Shown: positions 18,558 to 27,465, numbered from the stretch's first letter. The stretch: 64,000 nt of DNA from Streptomyces sp. NRRL F-525 (GCF_000716605.1 NZ_JNXE01000029.1:1-64000), one strand, 5' to 3'. The notes: a model not told the origin generated them from the letters alone. Numbers and translations: made by a program.

Positions 18558-18974
18558 ATGCTCAAGAAGGCAATGGCTGCGACGGCTGTCGCGGCTTCCG
18601 TCGTCGGCGTATCGGCGACGGCCGCCCCGCAGGCGCTGGCCATCGGCAACGACAACGGCGTCACCACGGTCAACGGGAACGGTGCCGAGCAGGCCTATGG
18701 CAACGCCAAGACGGCCGGCGACATGAGCCCCCAGCTCGGGCTCGCCCAGGGCGACCTGAACAAGCTCTGTGTCGGTCTGCCGGCCAAGGTCAACGCGGCC
18801 TCGATCGTGGGCGTGCTGGTGCCGGTCACCGTCCTCCAGGACGTGCCGGTCCTCTCGGCCCCGCAGAACCAGCAGTGCGCCGAGAACTCGACCCAGGCCA
18901 AGGGCGACGAGCCGCTGTCGCACATCGCGGACAACATCCCGGTGCTGTCGGGCAACGGCGCCATCGGCAGCTGA
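18558..18974 (+). CDS. rdlA: Rodlin (rodlet-layer protein)
   Basis: 138 residues. Signal peptide [14 protein letters not shown] to ALA, mature part [14 protein letters not shown], then [37 protein letters not shown] and the C-terminal [26 protein letters not shown] lies eight bases before the ATG. It neighbours a short chaplin and then a long chaplin, the same arrangement that I recall for rdlA in S. coelicolor, hence the symbol. It is the most diverged of the three copies at the C-terminus, with one extra residue in VGVLVPVTV. Confidence 0.93.
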   Translation: MLKKAMAATAVAASVVGVSATAAPQALAIGNDNGVTTVNGNGAEQAYGNAKTAGDMSPQLGLAQGDLNKLCVGLPAKVNAASIVGVLVPVTVLQDVPVLSAPQNQQCAENSTQAKGDEPLSHIADNIPVLSGNGAIGS

Positions 18975-18990
18975 CCGTTCGTCAATAAAG

Positions 18991-19040
18991 CGGCCAGGGC
19001 GGCCCGTCGGAAATCTCCGTGCGGGCCGCCCTGGCCGTTT
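18991..19040 (+). terminator. Terminator of the plus-strand rodlin
   Basis: A perfect 16-bp stem (18991-19006 with 19022-19037) followed by TTTCG, 16 nt after the stop codon. Between here and the chaplin at 19234 I see no gene. Confidence 0.88.
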
Positions 19041-19233
19041 CGCATTGCGGTCCTCTTCCTGACTCCCCCTTGAAGAGAAGCGTTTCTGCATCCGTGCGCC
19101 CATCGCGTCAATTCGGTGCGGACGATCGAGTGAATTGTCAGGTGACACGCGTTCTTGAGTTTCTTCCTGCGTCTATCCCTCGTTTTACAGGCTGCAGGTC
19201 ATGGTGGGCATGACCGCAGAGAAGGGAACGTTC

Positions 19234-19461
19234 ATGAAGAAGAGCGCTGCTGTTGTCGCTGGTGCGATCATGGCTCTCGGTATGGCCGCCCCGGCCTTCG
19301 CCGACGCGGGTGCCGAGGGTGCGGCCGTCGGTTCGCCGGGTGTCCTCTCGGGCAACGTGGTCCAGGTTCCCGTGCACATCCCCGTCAACGTGTGCGGCAA
19401 CTCGATCGACGTGATCGGCCTGCTGAACCCGGCGTTCGGCAACACCTGCGTCAACGACTGA
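19234..19461 (+). CDS. Short chaplin
   Basis: 75 residues: a signal peptide (MKKSAAVVAGAIMALGMAA, cleaved after FADA or nearby) and a single chaplin domain of about 40 residues with GVLSGNVVQVPVHIPVNVCG and NPAFGNTCVND. The two Cys form the intramolecular disulphide of short chaplins. Chaplins are secreted, surface-active amyloid proteins that lower surface tension and coat aerial hyphae. AGAAGGGA lies upstream of the ATG; an upstream in-frame GTG/ATG extension is not needed. Corresponds by position to chpD. Confidence 0.93.
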   Translation: MKKSAAVVAGAIMALGMAAPAFADAGAEGAAVGSPGVLSGNVVQVPVHIPVNVCGNSIDVIGLLNPAFGNTCVND

Positions 19462-19496
19462 CGACGTAGCACCCCAGCCGTTCCGGCTGTTTCATG

Positions 19497-19530
19497 GCCG
19501 GCCTTGGACAGGTTTCCAAGGCCGGCTTTT
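19497..19530 (+). terminator. Terminator of the short chaplin
   Basis: A perfect 12-bp stem (19497-19508 with 19515-19526), 6-nt loop, then TTTTCCC. It separates the short chaplin from the sortase-anchored chaplin, though readthrough is possible because the next ribosome binding site follows by 11 nt. Confidence 0.85.
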
Positions 19531-19557
19531 CCCACTTCAAGCAGGAAGACAACGAGA

Positions 19558-20493
19558 TTGCGACAGACCCTGGGTAAGGGAATGGTCGCGGCGGCCGCCG
19601 CGACGAGCATTCTGTCCCTGTGCGGCAGCCCCGCCCTGGCCGATTCGTACACCGGCGGCGCTGCCAAGGATTCGCCGGGCGTCCTGTCCGGCAACAGCAT
19701 CGACGTCCCGATCGACGCACCGGTCAACGCGTGTGGCAACACCGCCGACGGGGTGTCCGGGCTCAACCCGACGTTCGGCAACTCCTGTGCCGGCGGCAAG
19801 GAGGGGCACCGGCACAGCGAGTACCACCGGTGGGCCGAGCAGTCGTACGGGGACTCCGACGACGATTCGGGTTACGGCGGCTACGGGGACGATTCGGGTT
19901 ACGGCTCCGGGGGTGACTCGGGCTACGGCCACGGGGACCACACGGGGTACGGCTCCGGAGACCACACGGGCTACGGCCACGGGGATCACACCGGGTACGG
20001 CCATGGGCACCACCCGGGCTACGGCACCCCGGACTGCGAGGAGACGCCGCCGCCCACGGGCGGGCACCACCACACGCCGCCCCCTCCGCACACGCCGCCT
20101 CACCACACCCCACCGCCTCACCACACTCCGCCCCCTCATCACACCCCGCCTCCCCCCACGGGTGGGCACCACACTCCGCCTCCGACCGGCGGACACCACA
20201 CGCCGCCTCCGACTGGTGGGCATCACACCCCGCCTCCCACGGGCGGTCACCACACTCCGCCGCCTCCCAGCGGTGGGCACCACACGCCGCCTCCCACCGG
20301 CGGCAACCACACCCCGCCCCCTCCCACGGGCGGGCACCACACGCCTCCGCCCTCCGGTGGGGAGCACACCCCGCCGCCCGTTCTGGCGCACACCGGCAGT
20401 GAGGCCATGCTGGCCACGTCCGGTGTCAGTGCCGCGCTGATCGCGGGTGGCACGATCCTCTACCGACGAGGCCGGATCGCGTCCCGTAGGTAA
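19558..20493 (+). CDS. Sortase-anchored chaplin-like protein with Gly-Tyr and His-Thr-Pro repeats
   Basis: 311 residues from a TTG start supported by AGGAAG nine bases upstream. Domains: signal peptide (MRQTLGKGMVAAAAATS to ALA); one divergent chaplin domain (SPGVLSGNSIDVPIDAPVNA to GNSCAGG, two Cys kept); an Asp/Gly/Tyr/His segment with eight GYG motifs (DSGYG, HTGYGHGD); a stalk of 13 HTPP units, many as HHTPPPTGG; and a C-terminal LAHTG sortase signal, hydrophobic helix and RRGRIASRR tail. Long chaplins ChpA-C normally have two chaplin domains before LAXTG; here the second is replaced by repeats. It would be wall-linked by a class E sortase. It occupies the chpA position. Confidence 0.85.
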   Translation: MRQTLGKGMVAAAAATSILSLCGSPALADSYTGGAAKDSPGVLSGNSIDVPIDAPVNACGNTADGVSGLNPTFGNSCAGGKEGHRHSEYHRWAEQSYGDSDDDSGYGGYGDDSGYGSGGDSGYGHGDHTGYGSGDHTGYGHGDHTGYGHGHHPGYGTPDCEETPPPTGGHHHTPPPPHTPPHHTPPPHHTPPPHHTPPPPTGGHHTPPPTGGHHTPPPTGGHHTPPPTGGHHTPPPPSGGHHTPPPTGGNHTPPPPTGGHHTPPPSGGEHTPPPVLAHTGSEAMLATSGVSAALIAGGTILYRRGRIASRR

Positions 20494-20537
20494 GACGCAC
20501 GGGGTGCCGGACGTCACCGCCCGGCACACCCGCGCCG

Positions 20538-21794
20538 TCAGCGCCGTACGAAGGCCGGCGCGCCCCGTCGGCCCGGTGCCGGGATCATGCCGCCGCGCGG
20601 CTCCGAGCGCAGCCGGCGTTCCACTCCCCGCACCAGCGCGCCCGCCGTGAACGTGGCGCCGTGCACGAAGCGCATCGCCGGGCCGAAGCCCGAGGCCGTC
20701 ACCAGGCCCGCCATGAAGAGGCCGGGGTGCGAGGACTCGAAGTCCCGGTCGACCTCGGGGGAACCGTCGCCCACCGTGGCCAGGGAACCCCTCAACTCGC
20801 TGGAGAGCAGCCCGAGTCGGTTGGCCGTGGCCGTGAACCCCGTTGCCGCGATGACGTGTTCGGTGTCCAGGTTCCGCGTACCGCCGGCCCGGCTCACCGT
20901 CTCCAGGCGCACCCCGCCCGGCACCACGTCGGCCGCCGCGACCTCATGGCCGAGCAGCACCTCCACCGCCGGTTCGAACCGGTCCCGCACCCACCAAGCA
21001 CCGGCCGGGCCAAGGGCGTTGGCCGCGATCCTGGCCCGGGTCGACTCCGGGAGGCGGCGGAAGAGGTCGGGGCGCTCGGAGTAGAACCAGTTGCGCCAGC
21101 CGGGGCCCAGGCCGCTGTGCGGGGAGCGGGCCGACTGCCACCACGGGCGCTCCCACGCGGGCGGCACGTCGTTCCAGAGGAGTTCGTCGGCGCGTGCCAA
21201 CACCCGTACCCGCGTGCCCTGTTCGGCGAGCAGGGCCGCCGTCTCCAGTGCCGCCTGGCCGCCGCCGATCACCGTGACGTCCTTGCCGCGGAACTCGTCC
21301 AGCGCGCTGTGGTGGCTGCTGTGCGAGACGAGGGAGCGGCCCAACCCCCGCAGTGCGGACGGGATTTCGACGAACGGCATGACGCCGACCGCGAGCGCGA
21401 CGGTCCGGGCGTGCAGCACCGTGCCGTCGTCGGTCACCGCCTCGAAGCCGCCCGGCACCGGCGCGATCCGCTCCACCGTCCGCTCGTCCACCTCCGGGAC
21501 GGCGTTGCGCGCGAACCACAGGCCGTAGTCGGCGAACATCTCGACCGGGATCGGCTCCCCGTGCCGGGACTCCACACCCTGGCCCGCGCAGTACACGTCG
21601 AGCGGCCAACGGCCCTCAGGATCCGACAGGTTGGAGGCCCAGGGCTCCGACTTGAGGAACATGCCCCGGGGCATGTGGTCGCGCCAGGACGCCATCGGCC
21701 GGCCGAAGACGCGCAGGTTCAGCCCCGCGGCCGCGGCGTGGGACGCGATGGACAGGCCGTACGGGCCCGCGCCCACCACCAGCAGGTCGTACAT
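20538..21794 (-). CDS. FAD-dependent oxidoreductase (flavin monooxygenase-like)
   Basis: 418 residues. N-terminal dinucleotide-binding VGAGPYGLSIASHAA, a second Rossmann motif VIGGGQAALETAALLAEQG near the middle for NAD(P)H, and the ATGFTATANRLGLL motif typical of flavin-containing monooxygenase and lysine/ornithine N-hydroxylase-like enzymes. Probably cytoplasmic. Its ATG overlaps the stop of the ATP-grasp gene by one base (TGATG), so both enzymes are co-expressed and may act on the same small molecule. Substrate unknown. Confidence 0.85.
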   Translation of the reverse strand: MYDLLVVGAGPYGLSIASHAAAAGLNLRVFGRPMASWRDHMPRGMFLKSEPWASNLSDPEGRWPLDVYCAGQGVESRHGEPIPVEMFADYGLWFARNAVPEVDERTVERIAPVPGGFEAVTDDGTVLHARTVALAVGVMPFVEIPSALRGLGRSLVSHSSHHSALDEFRGKDVTVIGGGQAALETAALLAEQGTRVRVLARADELLWNDVPPAWERPWWQSARSPHSGLGPGWRNWFYSERPDLFRRLPESTRARIAANALGPAGAWWVRDRFEPAVEVLLGHEVAAADVVPGGVRLETVSRAGGTRNLDTEHVIAATGFTATANRLGLLSSELRGSLATVGDGSPEVDRDFESSHPGLFMAGLVTASGFGPAMRFVHGATFTAGALVRGVERRLRSEPRGGMIPAPGRRGAPAFVRR

Positions 21795-23104
21795 CAGCAG
21801 CTGCTCGCTTTCTCGTCATCGCTCAACTCGGTCACCTTCGTCAACTCGGCCGGTTCGACAGGCCCGTTGGGGTGGCTCTCGCCCGCCTGCCGGACCACGC
21901 GCACCTCCGCCGTGCGCGGCGCCGGGCCCGTACCGCCCAGCCGCTCCCACACCTTGCGCAGCACATGCCGGCCCCAGAGCCCCCACATCGCACGGCCCGG
22001 CCCCGGGTCGTCCGGCGCGTGCCAGGCCAGCTCGCGTCCGCCGAGCGCCGGCCGCAGCGCGCTGAGCGGCGCGTAGTTCTCCACCACGAACACCCGACCC
22101 GGCCGCGGCGACCCGTCGGGCAGCGGACGGTGGGTCAGGTCGAGGTGCAGGGCGCGGACGACGTCCAGGCCCGCGGAGTCGGCGAAGAGCCGGAACTGGG
22201 CGCCGGGCCGCGGGTTGAAGTCGAGCAGGTGGTAGCGGCCGGTCGAACCGCAGCGGCGGAAGTCCAGGTCGAGGATGCCCCGGTAGCCGAGCGAGGCCGT
22301 GAGCCGCTCGGCCAGCGCCTGCACCTGCGGGTTGGGCGTCCAGCGGCCCACCGCCGTCAGCCCCGCGCCACGCGGCCAGGCCCGCTGCTTGCGGCCGGTG
22401 CCACCGCCGCGCACGGCGCCGGACCGGTCGGCGTACCCGTGGAAGAACCAGTCGCGGTCCGGCCCGGGCGGCAGGAACGCCTGCAACAGGAGCCGGCTGC
22501 CCGCCTCCTCGGCGCGCAGGAACAACTCGCGCGCCTCCTGCGCGCTGTGCACCACCACCGTGCTGCGCAGCCCGGTCCCGGCCGGCACCAGCCAGGGCCG
22601 GCTCCACTTCGCGACCACCGGCAGCCCCAGCTGCCACGCGAAGGTCGCGGCCTGCGCCGGGCTCTCCGGGATCAGCGTCACCGGGTGCGGGATGTCCGCG
22701 CCCGCGCACACCGCGGCCAGTTCGGCCTTGTCCGCGACCCGTTCGGACAGCGCGCCGGGCTGCTGCGGCAGCAGGTAGGAGGGCGCGAGTTCGTCGCCGA
22801 GGCGGCCCACCGCGACGGCGCTCGCGTCGTCCATCGGGATCAGCACGGCGGGACGCGCGATCCGCGCCGCCACCCGCCGGAGCGTGCCGGCGATCTCGCC
22901 GGGAGACGCGCCGGGCGCCGGCGGGGGATGCATCTGGCAGACAAAGCGGGAGCTGCGTACGGGACTTCCGGCGGAATCGGCGACCACATGCACCTCCACT
23001 CCCGCCCGGCCCAGCGAACGCACGGCACCCAGCGTTCCGTGGTGAAAGGGATTCCGGTCGATCCGCAACAGAACTGCGGGGACACGGATGTCGAGCAGCG
23101 ACAC
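21794..23104 (-). CDS. ATP-grasp carboxylate-amine/thiol ligase-like protein
   Basis: 436 residues. The pattern of N-terminal Rossmann-like domain (PAVLLRIDRNPFHHGTLGAV), central LPVVAKWSRP Lys region for ATP, and C-terminal metal site DLDFRR...YHLLDFNPRPGAQFRL fits the ATP-grasp fold. Such enzymes activate a carboxylate as acyl phosphate for an amine acceptor. Upstream partner of the FAD enzyme in a two-gene unit divergent from the GH26-like glycosidase. It may decorate a surface polymer or make an amide metabolite; sequence does not decide. Confidence 0.75.
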   Translation of the reverse strand: MSLLDIRVPAVLLRIDRNPFHHGTLGAVRSLGRAGVEVHVVADSAGSPVRSSRFVCQMHPPPAPGASPGEIAGTLRRVAARIARPAVLIPMDDASAVAVGRLGDELAPSYLLPQQPGALSERVADKAELAAVCAGADIPHPVTLIPESPAQAATFAWQLGLPVVAKWSRPWLVPAGTGLRSTVVVHSAQEARELFLRAEEAGSRLLLQAFLPPGPDRDWFFHGYADRSGAVRGGGTGRKQRAWPRGAGLTAVGRWTPNPQVQALAERLTASLGYRGILDLDFRRCGSTGRYHLLDFNPRPGAQFRLFADSAGLDVVRALHLDLTHRPLPDGSPRPGRVFVVENYAPLSALRPALGGRELAWHAPDDPGPGRAMWGLWGRHVLRKVWERLGGTGPAPRTAEVRVVRQAGESHPNGPVEPAELTKVTELSDDEKASSC

Positions 23105-23257
23105 GGACTGTTTCCTTCGGTTCGGTTCACCCGTGCGGGCGATAGGGGAACTCGGAAGCCGTAACGGCGGTGGCGTAATTCATATTCATATGACTGAGTG
23201 TCAGTAGAAGGAAAGGCAAAGTCGGAACAGCGCACGAGAGTGGAGAGAGGAGCAGGC

Positions 23258-24559
23258 ATGGCCCCACAGCAGCGACGGTCCCGGACCGGACGACTCGCCT
23301 TCATCGCGGCCGCGGTCGCCGCGTCGGCGGCTTTCGCGTCGGGTCCCGGGTTCGCGGCGGGGGTGACGCGGGTCACCGACCCGCCTGCTCCCGTGACCAC
23401 CCCGACCACGGCCACCGCACCCACGACCCCGACCGCCGCGGAACCCGCGAAGGCACCCGAGGCCACCAAGACCCCCGAGCCGAAGCAGGCGCCCGCGTTC
23501 GGCGCCTTCCTCGACTCCGGTGCCCGCGGTGTGGCCCGCATGGCGGCGCTGAGCAGCTGGCTGGGCGGGGCCGAACTGCGCGTCGGCCACACCTACCTGC
23601 CGGGCAATCACTGGAGCGACATCGAGGGCGCCCCCGGTCTCCTCGACGTGTGGGCGGACTGGCGTACCGAGAAGTCCGACCGGATGCTCGTCCTCAACGT
23701 GCCGATGCAGGAGCACAACGAGGACGGTGTCTCCGACTGGCAGGTGCGGCAGCTGCTCCAGCAGGGCGCGGCCGGTCAGTTCGATCAGCACTTCAAGGCC
23801 CTCGCCGAGCGGCTGGTCGACCTGAAGGTGCCGGACACGGTGATCGTGCTCGGCTGGGAGATGAACGGCACCACGTACACCTCTCGTTGCGGGCCGGACC
23901 CGGAGGCCTGGAAGAAGTACTGGAACAGGATCGTCACCACGATGCGCTCGGTGCCGGGCCAGAAATTCCGGTTCGACTTCGATCCGAGCCGCGGCCGGGA
24001 CGCCGTTCCCTGGACGCAGTGTTATCCGGGGGACGACACGGTCGACATCGTCGGAATGGACTCGTACGACCAGCCGTCCGGGCTGACGTTCGACGAACAG
24101 GTGAAAGAGCCCTACGGACTTCAGGCACATGTGGACTTCGCCAAATCCCACGGCAAGCCCATTTCCTATCCTGAATGGGGACTCTTCCGTAACGGCGACA
24201 ACGCGGAGTACATGAAGCGCATGCTCGCCTGGATGGACGAGCACAAGCCGCTGTACAACACGGTGACCGACTACTGCCCGCACGGTGTGTGGCAGTGCTC
24301 CCAGAACCCGAAGTCGTCCCAGGTCTACCGTTCGGTCCTGTTCGGCCGCACCGAGGACCCGACCCCGACCGCCCCCGTGACACCGACGACACCCACGCCC
24401 CCGGTCACCCCGGAGCCGACCAAGCCGACCGCACCCACCACACCGCCCGCCCCGACGCACCCGGCCAACTGCTCGCCCGTGGAACTGGGCGACTGGGTCG
24501 AGTACTGGCTCGGCGGGAAGCTGTGCGTGAAGTTCGACTGGTGGCAGCGCGACCGCTGA
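23258..24559 (+). CDS. Secreted GH26-like glycoside hydrolase
   Basis: 433 residues. Signal peptide (MAPQQRRSRTGRLAFIAAAV to FAA), a Pro/Thr linker, then a catalytic barrel with the acid/base Glu201 in LGWEMNG and a second Glu306 in SYPEWGLF at the spacing expected of clan A family 26 (beta-mannanase-like) enzymes. A Thr/Pro linker follows and a short C-terminal Cys-containing module (NCSPVELGDWVEYWLGGKLC). ATG at 23258 has GAGAGAGGAG upstream. Convergent with the acetyltransferase end of the polysaccharide operon, so it may trim or release that polymer; this is inference. Confidence 0.8.
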   Translation: MAPQQRRSRTGRLAFIAAAVAASAAFASGPGFAAGVTRVTDPPAPVTTPTTATAPTTPTAAEPAKAPEATKTPEPKQAPAFGAFLDSGARGVARMAALSSWLGGAELRVGHTYLPGNHWSDIEGAPGLLDVWADWRTEKSDRMLVLNVPMQEHNEDGVSDWQVRQLLQQGAAGQFDQHFKALAERLVDLKVPDTVIVLGWEMNGTTYTSRCGPDPEAWKKYWNRIVTTMRSVPGQKFRFDFDPSRGRDAVPWTQCYPGDDTVDIVGMDSYDQPSGLTFDEQVKEPYGLQAHVDFAKSHGKPISYPEWGLFRNGDNAEYMKRMLAWMDEHKPLYNTVTDYCPHGVWQCSQNPKSSQVYRSVLFGRTEDPTPTAPVTPTTPTPPVTPEPTKPTAPTTPPAPTHPANCSPVELGDWVEYWLGGKLCVKFDWWQRDR

Positions 24560-24581
24560 ACCAGAGGTGGCGGCGGGCCGC

Positions 24582-25685
24582 TCACGGTCCGTCGCCACCG
24601 CGTTCCTTCCACTTCCGCAGGAGCACCTTGCCCCGCCGGCGCGCGGCGACATCGCAGACGACCGCCGACATCAGCGGCGCCGTCCGCCGCCGCGCCAGCA
24701 ACAGCCGCTGGTTGACGACCGGTTCGGGCCGCCAGTGATGCTTGTACGGCTCGTCCCCGCGCAGCAGGCTCAGCGTGCGCGGCTCGTCGGCGCCGGTGTG
24801 CTCGGCACACGCGTCCAGCAGCATCACCGCCACATCCGCCTTCCGCTCCCGCAGCCGCGGATGCGCGCCGTAGAGATAACCCCCCGCGAGCCGCCGCGAC
24901 AACAACGTCAGATCTACGGCGACCACGTCCTCGTCCAGCCGGAACTCGGTGACGACGGCGTCCCCGGAGCGCACCATCGGCCCGACCGAGCGGACCAGGT
25001 GTTCGCAGAACCGGGTCTGGAGATGCTCGGACGTCACCTTCCGTCCCTGCCACTGGAGTTGATGCAGCTCCAGCAGCCGCCGCAGGGCGGAGTCCACCCC
25101 GTCCGGCTGTACGACGTGCCGCTCCACGCCCAGCGCGGTCAGCTTGCGGAGCTTGGCGCGGACGCGCTGGGCCTTGGAGGAGGGGAGACGGGCGACCAGT
25201 TCGGCCATCGGTACGGCGGGCAGTTCCAGGCACAGGGAGTCGTGGACGCGCCGACGGGGGCCGCGCCAGCGGTCGTAGACGCGCTCGACCGCGCCGCCGG
25301 GGCGCACCTCGCGGAAGTCGATCAGCGCGGTGCGGGCGGCGGCCGCGAGGCCCTCGGTGAGCGCGGCGACGGCCGGGTCGCCGTGGTCGTCGTCCAGCAG
25401 GACGTCGCCATAGTCGGAGATCGCGCCGCCGAGCGGGACCAGTGAGGGAACCGGGCTGCGGACGAGCATCAGGGGCGCCGCGGCGACGAGTTCGCGGCCG
25501 TCGCGGACAACGAGCAGGCGCAGGCGGCCCGTTCGGCCGTACGACAGCCACCAGGAGTGCAGCCAGGCGTGGGACTGGAACGGGGTCGCCGCGCCGCACT
25601 TCTGGTACAACCGGCCCCAGGCCGGGGCGAGTTCGGCGAACTCCTGGGCGTCGGTGACGAGTTCGGCCGAGTACACCGGTGTCAC
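24582..25685 (-). CDS. GNAT-type acyltransferase (FemAB/BioF2-like)
   Basis: 367 residues from a GTG that overlaps the Wzz-like stop (GTGA). The start segment FQSHAWLHSWWLSYG and the later DLTLLSRRLAGGYLYGAHP and YKHHWRPEP blocks match the BioF2-like acetyltransferase domain that often accompanies actinobacterial polysaccharide genes. Probably transfers an acyl group to a sugar or lipid-linked intermediate in the cytoplasm. Last gene of the nine-gene minus-strand operon. Confidence 0.8.
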   Translation of the reverse strand: MTPVYSAELVTDAQEFAELAPAWGRLYQKCGAATPFQSHAWLHSWWLSYGRTGRLRLLVVRDGRELVAAAPLMLVRSPVPSLVPLGGAISDYGDVLLDDDHGDPAVAALTEGLAAAARTALIDFREVRPGGAVERVYDRWRGPRRRVHDSLCLELPAVPMAELVARLPSSKAQRVRAKLRKLTALGVERHVVQPDGVDSALRRLLELHQLQWQGRKVTSEHLQTRFCEHLVRSVGPMVRSGDAVVTEFRLDEDVVAVDLTLLSRRLAGGYLYGAHPRLRERKADVAVMLLDACAEHTGADEPRTLSLLRGDEPYKHHWRPEPVVNQRLLLARRRTAPLMSAVVCDVAARRRGKVLLRKWKERGGDGP

Positions 25686-26314
25686 AGGACGTCGGCCGCG
25701 GTGGCCGGGCTGGGCACGGAGGCGGGGCGGCCGGTCTCGTCGGTCGTACGGCGGGGCCGGACGAGCAGCAGCAGGCCGCCGAGGAGGCCGCCCGCGCTCG
25801 CGCCGACCAGGCCGGTCACCGCGGCCGAGGCCGAGGTGGGTGCGGCGGGCCTGATGGCGCGGGCGAAGGTCTGGAGTTCGACGTGGGTCGAGGCCTTCGC
25901 GTCGTTCGCGTGCACGGTCAGCGAGCGGGACACGGCGTTGGCCATGTCGGCGGCGAGGTCGGCGCGCGAGGAGGTGGCCGTGACGGCGACCATCGGCGCG
26001 TCCGGCGAGGTCGCCGTCTGCACGCTCGACTGGAGCGTCTTCACCGGCACGCCCGCCCACACCTGCGCGTCCCCGAGCACCGCGAGCTGGGTGGCGACCC
26101 GGCCGTAGGCCTGCGCGAAGCCGAGCGCGGTCGCGGAGTCGGCCTTGTCGGTGGGGACGGCGATGACGTAGCTGGTCGCCGTGTACGTCGGGCTCTTGAC
26201 GACGCCGTACGCGCCGCCGAGCAGGCCGCCGGTCACGGCGCCGGCCGCGAGGAGGGTCCAGGCCGGGAGGGCTTTCGCGCGGCTGAGGGGGAGGTGCTGT
26301 CGGATCTCGGTCAT
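25682..26314 (-). CDS. Wzz-like polysaccharide chain-length/co-polymerase protein
   Basis: 210 residues with two membrane helices (about 18-38, LLAAGAVTGGLLGGAYGVV, and about 165-187, VTGLVGASAGGLLGGLLLLV) flanking an extracytoplasmic region of about 125 residues (YTATSYVIAVPTD, VTATSSRADLAADMANAVSR). This is the layout of Wzz/YveK proteins. No tyrosine kinase domain is fused, and no separate Wzc kinase gene is in the cluster. Overlaps neighbours on both sides by 4 nt. Confidence 0.83.
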   Translation of the reverse strand: MTEIRQHLPLSRAKALPAWTLLAAGAVTGGLLGGAYGVVKSPTYTATSYVIAVPTDKADSATALGFAQAYGRVATQLAVLGDAQVWAGVPVKTLQSSVQTATSPDAPMVAVTATSSRADLAADMANAVSRSLTVHANDAKASTHVELQTFARAIRPAAPTSASAAVTGLVGASAGGLLGGLLLLVRPRRTTDETGRPASVPSPATAADVL

Positions 26315-27465
26315 GAGGAACTGGCTCCCTGGGGTGCGGGGGACGGCGACGAGGTGGAGACCGCGGCCGCGTACACGTCCATGAGGTGGGCGGCGCTGCG
26401 GGTGATGCAGTAGTGGTGGGCGGCGTCCGGGGCGGTGCGCGGCCGCGGGCCCTGCGCGCGGGCCGCCGCGAGCGCGCGGGCGAAGACCTCGGGTCCGCCC
26501 TGCACGCGCCGGGCGGCGGCCGCGGCCTGCGGGGGGAGGTCCTCGATGGCGGGGCAGGAGGCGTAGAGCACGGGCAGCCCGGATGCCAGTCCCTCTACGA
26601 CCGCCAGGCCGAAGGCCTCCTCGGGGGACGGGGAGGCGAGCAGGTCCATCGCGGCGGTGAGGGACGGCAGGTCGGGGCCCGGGGTGCCGTCGGGTGTGTA
26701 GGGGCGTTCGCCGGTGAACAGCACCCGGTCGGCGACCCCGCAGTCGTGGGCCGTGCGGCGCAGGAGGTTCTCCTCGGTGCCGCCGCCGACCAGCAACAGC
26801 CAGTAGTCGTCCGGGAGTTGGGCGAGGGACCGGATCAGCACGTCGAAGCGTTTGCCTGCCGCGAGGCGGCCGATGCCGCCGATGACGTACGCGCCCTCGG
26901 GGAGGCCGAGGCGTTGGCGGGTGCGCAGGCGTTGGACCGGGTCGAAGCGGAAGCGGTCCAGGTCGATGCCGTTCGGGACGACTTCGATGCGCGGGCCCGG
27001 TACGCCCCAGCGCTTGAGGCGTTCGGCGACCGTGGGGGACACGGCGACCGTGGAGCGGCCCAGGCGCTCGCTGGCGAGGTACAGGGCGCGGACCCCGGTG
27101 CTGAGGTCGCGGCCCTCCATCTGCGAGTCGCCCAGGGAGTGTTCGGTGGCGACGACGGCCTTCACGCCCGCGATCCGGGCGGCGAGCCGGCCGTAGACGC
27201 AGGCGCGGTAGAGGTGGGTGTGGACGAGGTCGTAGCGGCCGGTGCGGATGATTCTGACCAGGCGGGGGAGGGCGGCGAGGTCGCGGTTGCCGGTCATGCC
27301 GAGGTGGAGGACGCGCACCCCGTCGGCGGTCAGGCCGTCGGCGACCGCGCCCGGGTTGGTGAGCGTCACGACGTCGCAGTCGACCGGCAAGTGGCGGATG
27401 AGCAGGCGCAGTTGCTGCTCGGCGCCGCCGACGCCGAGCCCGGTGATGATGTGCAGGGCCTTCAT
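26311..27465 (-). CDS. GT4-family glycosyltransferase
   Basis: 384 residues, GT-B fold. N-terminal MKALHIITGLGVGGAEQQL is the typical acceptor-domain start; the donor domain carries VPNGIDLDRFR, GRLAAGKRFDVLIRS and the SPSPEEAFGLAVVEGLA motif with the conserved E-x7-E that binds the nucleotide sugar. Cytoplasmic, adding a sugar to the lipid-linked repeat unit. ATGA overlaps with both the deacetylase upstream and the Wzz-like gene downstream. Confidence 0.9.
   Translation of the reverse strand: MKALHIITGLGVGGAEQQLRLLIRHLPVDCDVVTLTNPGAVADGLTADGVRVLHLGMTGNRDLAALPRLVRIIRTGRYDLVHTHLYRACVYGRLAARIAGVKAVVATEHSLGDSQMEGRDLSTGVRALYLASERLGRSTVAVSPTVAERLKRWGVPGPRIEVVPNGIDLDRFRFDPVQRLRTRQRLGLPEGAYVIGGIGRLAAGKRFDVLIRSLAQLPDDYWLLLVGGGTEENLLRRTAHDCGVADRVLFTGERPYTPDGTPGPDLPSLTAAMDLLASPSPEEAFGLAVVEGLASGLPVLYASCPAIEDLPPQAAAAARRVQGGPEVFARALAAARAQGPRPRTAPDAAHHYCITRSAAHLMDVYAAAVSTSSPSPAPQGASSS

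Noticed and set aside
20041..20380. CRISPR-like regularity in the HTPP-coding repeats
   Set aside because: Unit lengths vary in whole codons, there are no unique spacers, and the frame is open throughout: it is a protein-coding repeat.
23258..24559. GH26-like protein considered as a lytic transglycosylase or peptidase
   Set aside because: The WEMNG and YPEWG motifs at appropriate spacing fit a clan A glycosidase better than either alternative.
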